Origin: Schistosoma haematobium
Taxonomy: Eukaryota; Platyhelminthes; Trematoda; Strigeidida; Schistosomatidae
Assembly: GCF_000699445.3 (NCBI RefSeq)
Contig: NC_067201.1
Coordinates: forward strand, 11,339,501 to 11,403,500
DNA: 64,000 nt
Direction: 5' to 3'
In this document: positions 30,568 through 42,122 of the stretch, piece by piece
How positions within the stretch are numbered: the first letter of the stretch is position 1
Layout: each line of letters opens with the position of its first letter
Position numbers and translations under genes: made by a program
Notes under the pieces: generated by a model
The model's database searches: none
What the model was told of the DNA's origin: nothing
The model's input: only the letters and a program-made list of their open reading frames with translations

Positions 30568-31899
30568 GAATTTTATCACAGCCAACTACATAAATAATAA
30601 ATAATGAAAGGAAACATAAAAATGCAAACAAGACGACGTACAAACAAAATATATTTCTTAACAAGGATCTATCACACACATTCATAGACAACCGAGACAA
30701 TCGAATTATGCCTAATTTCTTTGATCATTAATACAATGACTTACTACATTAATGAAATAAAATATAAATTAAACATGTTACTCTAATAATCATCATTCAA
30801 TTAAGTATTATACACATTCAAACAAAATTTATTCTCTAACTTTTATTCTGTTTGAATTTAACATTGTACACTATTGAACAACTATAAACTGAGATGATTT
30901 AAAGTTACCAGGTTTATGATAATCACTTGATTGATATTTAAATGAAATAAACCATTGAATAATTGATAAAACACAACAACTAATAGTTTTTGATATTCTA
31001 AATTGAATGAACCTTGGAGTAAAGTATTTCTCTCATACACTGCGTCTTCTCTCTGGTGTTCAGGTCGCTGTATAGATCTAGCTTGCGGGTTACCAGAATA
31101 GTTTAGGAAACGAATATAGCGTTCAATCCACAAGACTTATCATTGAATTATATTGTTAAGATAATATTCAGTTTTATTCAGACAATATCAAATACTGATA
31201 ATTTCACTAGTCTTGTTTACACATCATGCTAGAGCATTTCTGTACAACTTAGTTGAGAGTAAAGAAACAAATACATTTAATTAGTAAAATAGTAGTTGAT
31301 CAGCTTAATTTGAATAGAATTTTATGAAAGGTCATAACAATAGTTTTCTATTAAGAATCATAAGTATTTCGTGCAAATTAGGGATTCAAACAAGAACTTA
31401 ATTGTTTACCAGGTACCTTCATTAGTATTTACCGAAGTGTTAAGATGAATTTCATACAAATTAACTATTCAAATATTTGTGTGAAAAAGAGGTCATTATA
31501 TTTCTGGATAACTTGAAGTTACCTTGTTTCTCTGTAGTTACAACATTTATGCAGTGTAACTTCCAAACAAGTATGGTGCTTTCTGACATTGTATGCTTCA
31601 CTTAGAAACATCTTGTGAAATTGTATTCATGTAGTAATAATATGAATTATTATGTAGCTATATTACATGTATATTACACTTGAACACCGGGATAGTTTAT
31701 AATAATCCGTTTATATATGTAAATAAATAGAAGATATTTTGTTTTGCTAAATAAGCCATGCATTCCTAGTAAGAGCAATAAAACATGATAAAGTTTTATA
31801 AGTTATTAGTTTTAAATATTAACAAAATTTCTTAGTCTCGTCTTATCAATAGAGTGCACTTTTATTCCTTATATATATATTACAAATAGGTTATGTTTA
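30568..31899. other. AT-rich spacer
   Basis: No supported gene. A slightly GC-richer patch at 31030-31110 (CGTCTTCTCTCTGGTGTTCA) has no relative that I see in the window. Confidence 0.4.
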
Positions 31900-31904
31900 T
31901 TTAT

Positions 31905-32245
31905 AAAAGATGGATGGTGGCTAGCAGTTATATCCAAGACTCTAGTTTCGTCCTAGTTAGGACTCATCAGCCGATTGTACAATATTTGCTTAACTTAGAG
32001 TTTTGGGAGAGCTCTTTGTCTAATGACAGTTTGTATAATCAATATACATTTCCTAATCGGTATGAACAACAAGTACTGACTTCGATTTTACAATAATTTA
32101 CAATTTAAATTCACTTGGTATTGTTTGTTTGAATCTTTCTATTGATGTTTAGGATTGCAATTGATCAGTCTCTTATTGACATATGTGCGTACAGTGCGTA
32201 TTGCTTTGATGTTGCCTTAATTCACAAGCATCATAAACAAAGTTG
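31905..32245 (-). mobile_element. Smα-type fragments (hammerhead part and spacer)
   Basis: Minus-strand hammerhead remnant at 31905-31980 (AGTTTCGTCCTAGTTAGGAC, TCATCAGCCG: core CTGATGAG) and minus-strand Smα spacer at 32115-32245 (TTGATCAGTCTCTTATTGAC, TGTGCGTACAGTGCGTATTG), with unrelated sequence between them. Confidence 0.6.
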
Positions 32246-32249
32246 GCGT

Positions 32250-32385
32250 TTGAAGCAAATGGTATTGGGTTTGATTCCCAGAGTGAACATCAACTCTAAG
32301 ATGCAGGTACATCCAACTGACGAGTCTGACTTAGGACGAAACGCGCGTCCTGGATTCCACTGTTAGCCACCATCCATATTTGTCT
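32250..32385 (+). mobile_element. Smα-type unit, plus strand
   Basis: Starts at GGCGTTTGAAGC in the tRNA-like head, box B-like GGGTTTGATTCCCAGAGTG, then the hammerhead and CACTGTTAGCCACCATCC. Joined head-to-head to the Smα spacer piece ending at 32245. Confidence 0.75.
32312..32356 (+). ncRNA. Smα hammerhead ribozyme
   Basis: CTGACGA at 32318-32324, stem II GTC...GGAC, GAAA, ACGC/GCGT minimal stem III with the cleavage triplet GTC, and stem I ATCCA with TGGAT (one A-C mismatch at the core-proximal pair). All core bases are intact, making this one of the best Smα ribozyme candidates here. Confidence 0.7.
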
Positions 32386-33007
32386 ATAGTTTAGAATTTA
32401 TTCCATTATTGAACAAAAGTAAATATATGATATATGTCGATGATAATTTCAACTAAAGTTATCTGTAGATATCAGTATGCAAAAACGTAATACTTCTTAT
32501 ATAGAAGATATTTCTGACAAACATATTGAAGTGAATATTAAAGAAAACAGATAAGTTTAAGGATACTAGGTCTTTTTCCACTAATAACTCAGTTTACCAT
32601 TAGTGTATATAAAAACAAACAAGAAATATATCCGCATGTTTCTATCTCTAAAGTATCCCTTGACTGTTTTTCTAAAAGTCTTTTCAAACAATTACAGATA
32701 ATGCAATTACAACTTGTAATGCAAAGGTTTATCATCAATTTCATAAATCATAGTTGATTGGCATGCTAACATTTATTTGTTCGATATACATATATAGTAC
32801 ATAGTGATGATGCTTAACGACTGTACGTTAATCATGACATTATATATGGATAGTCAGAATATACTGTCTGTCTTATTATGTTCATCGACTGATAATATAT
32901 TTAGGAAATTTATAGATTAACAGAAGCGAGAAGAAAATATGTTACGAATACAAAAATTTCCTGTTTAAAAATCAGTGATCTCATATTGCAAATTATTAAC
33001 AGCTTTA

Positions 33008-33170
33008 ATAGATGAATTCATGAGTCAATTGAAACTAGACCATTATGGAAAACCTGGAAGCATTAGATGGCTGTTTTTTTCCCAGTGTGAGACTCTTCAG
33101 CCGTCCAGTACTTCCAGGTTTTCCATGGTGGTCTAGTATTAATTGACTCAAGAATTCAACTATGAAATAA
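33008..33170. mobile_element. Family A fold-back with inversion point in the hammerhead (minus 33008-33100, plus 33101-33170)
   Basis: On its own strand the minus piece begins exactly at CTGAAGAGTC, the first core strand. The plus piece begins at CCGTCCAGTAC, spanning the predicted cleavage site. Both then run to the shared 3' end (GACTCATGAATTCA-type). The arms pair over ~65 bp, so the transcript would be a hairpin capped by ribozyme sequence. Confidence 0.8.
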
Positions 33171-35467
33171 CCGTGTTGTCTGCAAAACCTTCTCTGATTA
33201 ACAGCTTTGTCAGAAATTTTCAGTCAGTAAATTACTCCTATTTCTAAATGCATCATCTCTTCAATTTCGATTTGTTTATTATTATAAACTTATATTATAA
33301 TTTCTCTCATTATAACCCACCTACTCTTATTGCTTAGTATTCTTGAATACTAATTCACTCGACAAGTCCACAAATCAGAACACGGTTGAACAGAAATGAA
33401 ATTATATTCCAAATAACAAGGGTAGATAGAAGTAGGAATCAAAATAAGAGGAATGTTAGTATGTTTATAATTTTTACATGAGAAGGTCCTAGATTCTTCT
33501 CCAAGCATCCACTAATATTGATTGGATCAGAAATAGCCAATCAATGTGCCCCAACATAATCCTTAATGGAACATGTTTTAATCTAATCTATATCACCCTA
33601 ATAAAACTGAATTGGATTCTGTACTTTTTCAATACACACATTATTCTTATTATTAAACTATGATTCTAAGAATTTCTAAATCTAACTATCCACCGTGTAA
33701 TAATTGGCATAACTCCTAAACATAATGATCCAATTCCATTGGGTATTCAAGACATTTTTTTGCATACATGTAAACATATATCAGTTTTATTATTTTCAAT
33801 AAAAGAAATTCATAGTTATCACACAAAACTGTTGTATCTAGAGCTTACATTCTTGATATACTGAGTATAACTTGAGCATTAGAACGCTAGAACTCTTCCA
33901 AATCGCAATGAGAAGACAGAAGACTAGTGAAAGTAATGTTATTCGAGACAGTGTCAAATTATAATACAAAACTGTTAGGTTTTTATAGTTTTTAGTAAAA
34001 ACGAAATCATCATTACAGCTATCCAATCAGAAGACAGGGGGTTATTAGCATTGTCTAATTGGGAAGCTACGCGTAGAGATTCTGGAATATTCTTCCAAAT
34101 GATAATTGCATGGAATATCTTAGGCTCTTTCTGAGCTTCTTACAACTTCCTCGAGTTCACCCGTGAACCGTCCTCACAAGAACTAATCACATTATGTTTC
34201 ACAGATTTACAGAAGATTTAGATTGTTTATTATTTCACTGATAATAATTAAATCCTATTCATTCAAACTGTTAAGATTAAAAAAGTATCTCAGAACACAT
34301 TCATACCTAACGACAAATGAATCGTTCTATTTCATCTTTCAGTGATGGGATTGTTTTAAAGAAAATAGCTTATTAACATAGATTACAAACTGTTATTTAA
34401 ATCATCTTCCATTTAGAGTAATCTCTACAAACCTCCTAATTATACATGTAAAGCATATACATTGGTAAGAAATACTGAGATGAAGTGTTAAGAGTTTATT
34501 GAGAAGTTGTGATTAACTAAAATCAACCATTTTAAATATCATTGGGCTACATATTAATTGTATAATAATGTATGATATTGTTGAATGGATTGAATTGTGC
34601 TATCTGAACGAGTGGATTTCAAATTTATGGTATTGTAGTGACCTAATTTTATCAAGACAACGCGATTGGTTTAATGGAAACAATTATTGTTATAACCAAA
34701 TGTACTAGTGATTGTTTAACTGTACTTGTTTGTTTAACTGTACTAAAGACATCCATTATTCTTCCATTCTTCGTTCCGTTGGTTGTGACCTTGCATGAAC
34801 TTACGTTTGCCCAGTAAATCCGCCTGTAGTCCTTTGGTACGATCTCGGTATTCTTTCGATACCACGAGATCACCAAAAAATATACTTAGCTACAACCTTC
34901 AACCGCATTCTGATACTTGGTACGCAACCTTCCTGTAGTGGTGATCATAGTCAACCGCGACTCGACGCCAAACCACAGTATAAAGGTAAAGTGTTTGAAA
35001 TAAAATCTCATTTTTCTAGATTCAATCATTAATGATATTACTGGTGAGGTTAAATGAAAAATTCCAAGTTAAACAAAGTATTTCTTCAGTATTTCTAGTT
35101 ACTATCACTTCATGAATTAATCTTAGCTTAAAATGAACTCTGAAAATATCTAAACGAAATAGAAGTTTTGTATGAATAAACATTCAACACATAAAGCATT
35201 CAAAAGTTTGATATCCTCAATAAATTATGTGTAAAAATCAAAAATAGGTCAAATAAACAATCATCATTTATAACACCATAAACACAATATAATATTCTTG
35301 TCAAATAAAAAAGAAGTCGGCATATTTTCAAATAATTTCTATGTTAATTTTCTGCATAGAAAATGACTCATAAGTTACCATAGAAATTGAATTAGTAACC
35401 TTTATATACTAAAATGTTTTAGATTCCAGTATCTTTTTTAAAAATGTATTGGACAGACATTATTTAT
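33171..35467. other. Long spacer without recognised genes
   Basis: Mostly AT-rich and unique. The patch 34700-34980 is GC-richer and has a short perfect inverted word (GATCTCGGTATTC / ATACCACGAGATC region), as might be seen in an old LTR or DNA transposon. I cannot identify it. Confidence 0.35.
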
Positions 35468-35790
35468 TTCTTTTTTTTATGATTGAGATCTTGAACCGAT
35501 TGATGTTAGACCACCATTGAAAACCTGGAAGCACTAGACGGCCGTTTTGTCCTATTGTGGGACTCCTCAGCAGTAGGCATCCATGATCCCGCTCACGGGA
35601 TTCGAACCCAGTGTCTTCAGTCTCGCGTGCGAACGCTTGGCCATCGTGGATGCGCACTGCTGAGGAGTCCCACAATGGGACGAAACGGCCGTTCAATGCT
35701 TCTAGGTTTTCGATGGTGGTCTAACATCAATCGGTTCATGATCTCAATCAAAAACTTAAGAATCTCCACAAACCCCTAAACTGATAATTA
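35468..35790. mobile_element. Family A fold-back (minus 35468-35642, plus 35643-35790)
   Basis: Minus copy of the ATCGGTTCAAGATC subtype includes hammerhead, box B and box A halves. The plus copy starts at ATCGTGGATGCGCACTGC, 10 bases upstream of stem I, and ends AATCAAAAACTTAAGAATCT. The plus hammerhead has intact CTGAGGA and GGGACGAAACGGCC, with a stem I mismatch (GCACTG with CAATGC). Confidence 0.8.
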
Positions 35791-35794
35791 TTTA

Positions 35795-36002
35795 TTTTTT
35801 TTGGTTGAGATCATGAATTAATTGATGTTAGACCACCGTTGGAAACCTGGAAGCACTGGACGGCCGTTTCGTCCTAGTATGGGACTCCTCAGCAGTGCGC
35901 ATCCACGATCCCAGGACCTACTGGCTTCGCGCCTGAGCACTTAACCATTAGACCACTGAGCCGGCATCCAATGGTGTTAGTGTCTAACATCAACCAATCC
36001 AA
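35795..36002 (-). mobile_element. Family A SINE, well preserved
   Basis: 3' part, intact hammerhead (GCACTG-CTGAGGA-GTCC..GGAC-GAAA-CGGCCGTC-CAGTGC on the minus strand), box B mostly deleted, and box A-like CCGGCTCAGTGGTCTAATGG, ending at GGATTGGTTGATG. Together with the fold-back before it, three pieces alternate in strand within 535 bp. Confidence 0.8.
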
Positions 36003-36069
36003 TTATTTATTTCATAATAACTTTTAAATTGGATTCATTTAACATTAAGGACAATAAATCTCTGAATAA

Positions 36070-36254
36070 AAATAAAAAGATTTGAAAGAATAAACTTTTC
36101 CCTTTCGACGACATTATTTACTTAAGCTTTACATTCGTATTTATAGTTGTATGGTAAATATATGTCTATAGAAGGATAGAATAAATTACATCATTAATTG
36201 ATTCAAGACTCCTATTATCAAATGATGTTACGTAATAACCGCAGGGTAAGAAAA
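36070..36254 (-). mobile_element. PLE 3' region, second (partial) tandem copy
   Basis: Repeats the sequence of 36596-36760 (CTTACCCTGCGGTTATTACG on the minus strand) at a spacing of about 505 bp. Tandem terminal repeats of this kind are typical of Penelope-like elements. Truncated after ~185 bp. Confidence 0.6.
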
Positions 36255-37120
36255 GAACCGGAATTGACTAGATTGAGGTAAAAGAAAACTAATCTATTTA
36301 TATGTCCAATAAATCTTAACGCTGATTTTTTGGTTGGTTTTTCTGGTTGAACTCATGGATTGATTGTTGTTAAACCACCATTGAAAGCCTGGTAGCACTG
36401 GGCAGCCGTTTAGTGTGAGATTCCTCACCAGTGCACATCCACGATCTCGCTCGCAAGATTCTAACATTCATCGGTCCATGATTTCAGTCGAAAAACTGAA
36501 TAATCTCCACAATCCAATACTGAGTATAAAATAATTATTCATCATTAAAAATAATATTGTACAGATAATTAAAATAACTCATAAAAAGAATTCAGTGGAG
36601 AAACATTTTCCTTTCATTTATTTAAGTTTCATATTCATATTTATAGTTGTATGGTAAATATATGTCTATCGAAGGATAGAATAGATTACATCATTAATTG
36701 ATTTAACACTCCTATTATCAAATGACGTTACGTAATAACCGTGGGGTAGGAAAAGAACACAAGAATGAAGGTAATTTATGGATCAGATAATTGTCCAATT
36801 GACAGATATGAAGAAAAAATGACAAACATAAAAGTCATCATAATAAAAACTAAATGATAATCTAGAAAACTTATTTAAAGGTAATAATAACTGATGACAG
36901 TTTAAAAGTACACTTTACTAATTATAAAAATAGTCAATACTTAAAAATGAAGGGAAATGGAAAAACGAACTGAGACATACTACTAAAGAAAATTAGTGCC
37001 AACGAAGGATAAGAAGTTGGACGAATCGTTTTTTCTACGAAAAGTTCGGGCTTGAGTTGGTGAATTACCAATATCTCAGCAGTGTATAAAATTATGGTTC
37101 TAGTTCCCTTCGATCCATTT
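36254..37120 (-). mobile_element. PLE 3' region, right arm of the 16-kb-spaced inverted repeat
   Basis: Near reverse complement of 19553-20572, without the 135-bp SINE insertion. It includes the end of the PLE ORF, the non-coding region with a family A hammerhead remnant (36340-36480), and the point (36254) where the ~505-bp unit starts again. Confidence 0.65.
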
Positions 37121-37312
37121 CATTTGATTGATTACTTTAAAAGAAGACTCCTTTGTAGCGATGTGTTCATAGTTGATTAAATGTTCCTTTATTGAACTAG
37201 TAATTGTTTTGCATTCTCCTTTTAGAAGCCATGCCGGATAGTATTCTGAGATACATTTGCAAAGTGATCGATTCACGCGGCCAATCCTTTTATAGACATA
37301 TATATTTTCCAT
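37000..37312 (-). pseudogene. GIY-YIG endonuclease remnant of a Penelope-like element
   Basis: A frame from 37312 reads RIGRVNRSLCKCISEYYPAW, then an SSIKEHLINYEH block and SSFKVINQ. A -1/+1 shift later comes AEILVIHQLKPELFVEK. The pattern (IG-x-T/V-x-R, R/C-I-S-E-Y/H, S-S-I-x-x-H-L, H, F-x-V-I, A-E-x-x-x-I-x-x-L-K-P) is that of the C-terminal GIY-YIG domain of Penelope-like reverse transcriptases. It is truncated upstream and frameshifted, so non-functional. Confidence 0.6.
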
Positions 37313-37420
37313 ATAACTATAAATACAAATATACAGATTAAGTAAATGATTTCATCGAAAAGAAAAGCTTTCTTTGTTGAATTCTCTTTGTTTTTTAATC
37401 AATTATAGTGTTTCTTATAG
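37286..37420 (+). mobile_element. Inverted fragment of the PLE terminal region
   Basis: AGACATATATATTTTCCATA, AACTATAAATAC and TTTCATCGAAAAG match 20156-20230 in the same orientation. It therefore faces the minus-strand ORF remnant at its 5' side. Penelope-like elements often carry such an inverted partial terminal copy. Confidence 0.5.
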
Positions 37421-37639
37421 AAGTGTATATTAGTGAATCTTACAACGTAAATATTAATGTTGTTGCTTAAACATCAATTTTAATGTAACTAGTGGATCTT
37501 ATGTAGTCAAATATTCCTTTTATCAATACTTCTCAATAAAAGCAAATGGTGACATAGAATAAGATGATTAGAGATAAAGATTTAGTGTTAATAATAAATA
37601 TATTTTTTAGTATCAGAAAGGATTTCGTCGATGTTATGG

Positions 37640-37952
37640 TAAGTTAATAATTGAGACCATAAGTCTATTGAAGATAGATTATCATGGAAAATCTGGAAGC
37701 ACTGGATGACCGTTTCGTCCTAGTATGGGACACCTCATCAGTGGGCATCCACGATCCTACCTCACGAGACTCGAACCCAGGGACAACTAGTCTCTCATGC
37801 GAAGTTAGACCTTAACAGTGTTGGATACCGCGAGACGGTATCGTGGATCCGCACTGCTTTGGATTCCCACAAAAGGACGAAACGACCATCCAGTGCTTCC
37901 ACGTTTTCCATGTTGGTCTAGCTTCAATTGATTCATGATCTCAACCATCAAA
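37640..37952. mobile_element. Family A fold-back (minus 37640-37802, plus 37803-37952)
   Basis: Minus copy with CTGATGAGGTGTCC core (an extra G pair in stem II) and ACGAAACGGTC. The plus copy starts AGTTAGACCTTAACAG, skips most of the tRNA-like head and has a damaged core (GCTTTGGATTCCC). Inversion point is upstream of the ribozyme here. Confidence 0.7.
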
Positions 37953-39185
37953 ACATATTTTTGTTACACTCTAGTGAATAGAAAATTGTAGTTCTAATGT
38001 TTTGTAATTTAATGATATATATATACTCAATTGATTTGAAACTAATAAGTCAAACCTTAACATTGATAGCTATAATAATTTGTCGTATTCGTTTAAGTGT
38101 AATTCCAATGATAATCGAGAAAAGAACAGAAAATTATAATCAATAGTGAGAAGACACTAACTACAATGATAATAGTAGTCTTTAAGATTACTGAGTAACA
38201 GTACGATACAAATTCCAATCATATAGAGCAGATGTTTTGTTATAAATATTAGTATTTACATTGGATACAGGTAATTATATAATCAGTCGACATTATTTGG
38301 GAGGGAGGAATTAGCTTCATTAGTAAATTTAGTGGGTCTATTAAACTGAATATATGAAATCGTCGAAAAATAAATTCACGAAAACAAAAAAAAGGTTTGC
38401 AGCACTTTGATTGGGACGCATAGTTTATGTTGAAAGCACTAAATGTAATAAATCTGAGAAATTCTTTCTTTTTTCGCTTGTGCACCTTCTGAATAAAAAA
38501 GATACTGCAATGTAAGGGAAAGATATGGACTTTAATAGTTGTTTAATTTTAATGCCTTACCCAATGAATTTTTTTACATTCTACTTCATTCATTCATTCA
38601 ATAAACTACTAGGCAAATATTTATTTATTTTCTGTATACTAAAGTAAAAGTTTAGAAAGATGGTCACAATTGGTTAACCGAGATAGCTCACTAAAAACCT
38701 TAGCTAAATGGTGGCAGTAGTCTCAGACATTATGAGTTGAGTTCATAAAACCGATAGATTGTGGCTGAATATGCCTATACTCTCGAACATAGTAATCTTT
38801 ACCTCAAACACGGACACTTTATACATTAAGCTACTGAATACAAACAACTGAGTCACAATTAAGACGAAACATTAGTCCTACATTTCAGTGTTCACCACAA
38901 TACAGTAATCTATCTCAATACAGTAAACTAATTTATCAACATTATGAGTTTTATTTTTGATTAATGGTGTGATTAATATAAATTCACTCTGAATAATCAA
39001 TAATCAATCCCCAAATGAATATCGTAATTTATATAAACGAACAGTTTGACAGCAATTTGGCTCTAAGTACGTGAAGAACATTAAATATAAAAACATTATT
39101 TCTTTTTAGAATATAAATCAACAGATTGAAATTCAAATAATAATGGATTATTTTAATCAAAGAGGGGTTTTTTGGATATTATAGT
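37953..39185. other. AT-rich spacer
   Basis: No supported gene. A weak, unclassified hammerhead-like string lies at 38860-38905 (CTGAGTCAC...GACGAAAC). Confidence 0.4.
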
Positions 39186-39186
39186 A

Positions 39187-39355
39187 ATTTAATAGTTGAA
39201 TTCTTGAGTCAAATGAAAATAGACCACCATGGGAAACCTGGAAATACTGGACGACTGAGGAGTCCCATACTAGGACAAATTGACCATTTAGTGCTTTCAG
39301 GATTTCCATGGTGGTCTAGTATCAATTGACTCACGATCTCAACTATTAAACTTAT
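39187..39355. mobile_element. Family A fold-back with hammerhead apex (minus 39187-39254, plus 39255-39355)
   Basis: On its own strand the minus piece begins TCGTCCAGTATTTCC, at the predicted cleavage site. The plus piece begins exactly at CTGAGGAGTCCC, the first core strand. The two 3' arms pair over ~65 bp, and the apex is the ribozyme core. Second core strand is mutated (GGACAAAT). Confidence 0.8.
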
Positions 39356-39828
39356 TGTTTCCCTAAAGAAACTCGAACCAGTTTGTTGAATAAAACGTTT
39401 AAAATCATTTAAAATATAATCACTGAGGTCGTTTCGAACATAATTTTTACATTCAGCATCCAGTGACTGTAAATCACTTAAATGATATATATTTGCTGAA
39501 ATCAACTTCATACTTCTTATGAAAGTATGGACTGAAGTCAATCGAATGAGCTTAAACAGTTACATCATGACTATTAGAGTTTATGAGTAAGGACTGATTT
39601 AGGAGTTATCGCTTATTGAATATACATCAACGTCAGGTTTTTCTAGCTCTTTAATTCCTAGTCAAATTATGCTGATGAAGTTGACACTGGACTACTAATG
39701 TAAGTTGCCTGACATGTTACAATGTAAGGTGTTTGAAGATAGTAAGTAGGAAATTTCGGATTTAGGTTTCATGATAACTGAATCTTATACCAACTACTTT
39801 CAACAACCTACAAGTTGATTTAGACTTG

Positions 39829-40062
39829 ATGGAATGTGGTTAGCAGTGGAATCTAGTGTAATCGTTTCATGCTATTTGAAACTCGTCAGCTGAGTTGATG
39901 TTGACTCCAAGATGAGATGGCGTTAAAAGTAAACGTTGCTGGGCTGAAATTCCTTAGTGAATATCAACTCTTCGATTCAGTGACATCCAAGCAACGAATT
40001 CTAAATAGAACGAAACGCGTGTTTTAAATTACACTGATAGCCACTACGCATCTAGTCTATAC
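39829..40062. mobile_element. Smα fold-back, diverged (minus 39829-39925, plus 39926-40062)
   Basis: Minus hammerhead region (GGTTAGCAGTGGAATCTAG, AAACTCGTCAGCTG) faces a plus unit with AACGAATTCTAAATAGAACG, AAACGCGTG and CACTGATAGCCACTACGC. The plus core is CAACGAAT (mutated). The minus core CTGACGAG is intact, but its GAAA is changed (ATGAAACG). Confidence 0.65.
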
Positions 40063-40376
40063 CAACTTATATTATTATTTACTATATCAAGACAATCTAC
40101 ATATGATCTTCATACATCAACTGAGACGGATCAGATTACAGTCAAAATATTAACAATAAGATCGTTTAAACCACTTCAAATTTGAATTCTTTCGAATAGT
40201 TATTGTCTGAATTTTATTATTACATACTTTAGATAAACAATAATAAGTAATAAATTAGAACACAAATGTTTACATGTAATATGATTGTTTACTGTTAAGA
40301 ATTTTATAATGTAACAAGTTGAAGATAATGATTTTGTGGTTAGTTAACAAACAAACAAAAAAGATCATTATCAGAT

Positions 40377-40640
40377 GGGATTTCGTGGAGATCTTAGTAA
40401 TTTCAATAGTTAAAATCATGAGTCAGTTGAAGCTCGATCACCGTGGAAACTCTGGAAGCACTGAACGGCCGTTTTGTTCTAGTATGAAATTCCTCAGCAG
40501 TGGGCATTCACGATACTCCCGCGAGATTCAAGCCCAGGACCTATCAGTCTCGCGCGCGAACACTTAACCATTAGAGCACTGAGCCGTCCGGGATCCAACT
40601 GTGTTAATGCCTAACTTCAACCAATCCACGAAATTACGAA
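40377..40640 (-). mobile_element. Family A SINE
   Basis: 3' part (ATGAGTCAGTTGAAGC), hammerhead with CTGAGGAATTTC (stem II broken) and AACAAAACGGC, box B (GGGCTTGAATCTCGCGGG), box A, upstream region to AATTACGAAATTG. Confidence 0.75.
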
Positions 40641-40804
40641 ATTGAAAATGTTTATCATGAATAAAAAACATTAGTTAAAATAATCTTTAATTTGTGATAT
40701 GGATAACAAAATCATTCATGTGTAGTTACGTACATAATTCAACATAATGAACATTGTAAATTATCTTAGATTTTTTTAGATGTTAGCTTGCCTAGATGTT
40801 ATGG

Positions 40805-40845
40805 AATGATGATAATGATAATGATGATGATAATAATAATAAAAA
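40805..40845. repeat. (GAT)n/(AAT)n microsatellite
   Basis: Trinucleotide-like tract of GATGATAATGATAATG type ending in AATAATAATAAAAAAA. Confidence 0.7.
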
Positions 40846-40978
40846 AATGGAACAAAACAATTAAAACTTCTAAAATGTTGTTTCATAACACTAGTGATGT
40901 ACCCGATGTAGAATGAGATTGATTCTTACATTCTTATTTTATCAAGCATACGAATATAATCGAAAAACCTGAAATTAC

Positions 40979-42122
40979 TTACTCATGCCTGTTACTCCAA
41001 ATGGAGCATAGGCCACCGACCAGCATTCTCCATCTCACTCTGTCCTCGACCTTCTTTTCGAGTTCCATCCAATTGTTCTCCATTCTTCTCATGTCTGTCT
41101 CTATTTCTCAGCGTAATGTTTCTTCGGTCTTTCTCTCCTCATTTGGCATTCAAGACTCCATGTGAGGGCTTGCTTCGTGACGCAGTTGGGTGCTTTCCTC
41201 AATATGTGTCCTATCCACTTCCAGCGCTTCTTCCTGACTTCTTCCTCCGCTGGAATCTGATTTGTTCTCTCCCACAGCGGGTTGTTGGTAATAGTGTCTG
41301 GCCAACGGATCCGAAGTATTTTGCTTAGACATCTGTTAACAAGCACCTGCATCTTCTGGACGATGGCTTTCATAGTTCTCCAGGTTTCCACCCCATTCAG
41401 TAGAACTGCCTTGACATTTGTATTGAAAATCCTGACCTTGGTGTTGGTTGACAGTTGTTTTGAGTTCCAGATGTTCTTCAGTTGTAAATACACTGCTCTT
41501 GCTTTACTGATCCGCACCTTCACATCTGCATCAGATCCATTGTGTTTATCAATGATGCTGCCCAAATATGTAAAGGCTTTTACATATTCCAAATCTTCTC
41601 CGTCGAGTGTGATTCGATTGGTGCGTGTTGTGTTGTATTGGAGAATGTTGTTTTTCCCTTTTTGTATGTTCAGACCTGCTGCTGAGGCTGCTGCCACACT
41701 GTTCGTCTTCTCCTGCATCTGTTGTTGCGTTTGGGATAGAAGGGCCAGATCGTCTGCGAAGTCTAGATCGTCCAACTCCATCCTAGATGTCCATTGCATC
41801 CCGTGCTTCCCTTCAGATGTTGACGTCTTCATGATCCAGTCGATCGCCAGGAGAAAGAGAAACGGTGAGAGTAAGCAATCTTGCCTGACACCGGTCTTTA
41901 CCTCGAACGAGTTTGTCAACTGTCCTCCATGCACGATTTTGCAGTGTAATCCATCATATGAACTCTGTATGATATTGACTATCTTCTGAGGCACGCCGTA
42001 GTATCGAAGAAGCTTCCATAGTGTTGTTCTGTCTAGGCTATCAAATGCTTTTTCGTAGTCAATGAAGTTGATGTAGAGTAATGAGTCCTACTCAATTGAT
42101 TGTTCCACAAACTCTGCCGCTA
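40979..42122 (-). pseudogene. Reverse transcriptase of an RTE-type non-LTR retrotransposon, 5'-truncated
   Basis: On the minus strand the frame contains [16 protein letters not shown], the RT motif [18 protein letters not shown] and catalytic FADD in [10 protein letters not shown] (near 41750). It also has the thumb-region [19 protein letters not shown] and the C-terminal [21 protein letters not shown] replaces a Trp codon just before YINF. A single-base shift near 41110 breaks the end, which in the next frame reads DRVRWRMLVGGLCSIWSNR, HE and stop. The 3' end is followed by TAAGTAAT. The family resembles the schistosome SR2/SR3 RTE elements, by memory only. The catalytic core is intact but the ORF is dead. 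Confidence 0.85.

Noticed and set aside
34700..34980. A possible LTR or DNA transposon remnant
   Set aside because: GC-richer than its surroundings but no second copy, clear ends or coding motif in the window.
41282..41989. A 235-codon plus-strand open frame
   Set aside because: It is the antisense shadow of the RT pseudogene on the minus strand, where FADD and other RT motifs lie.
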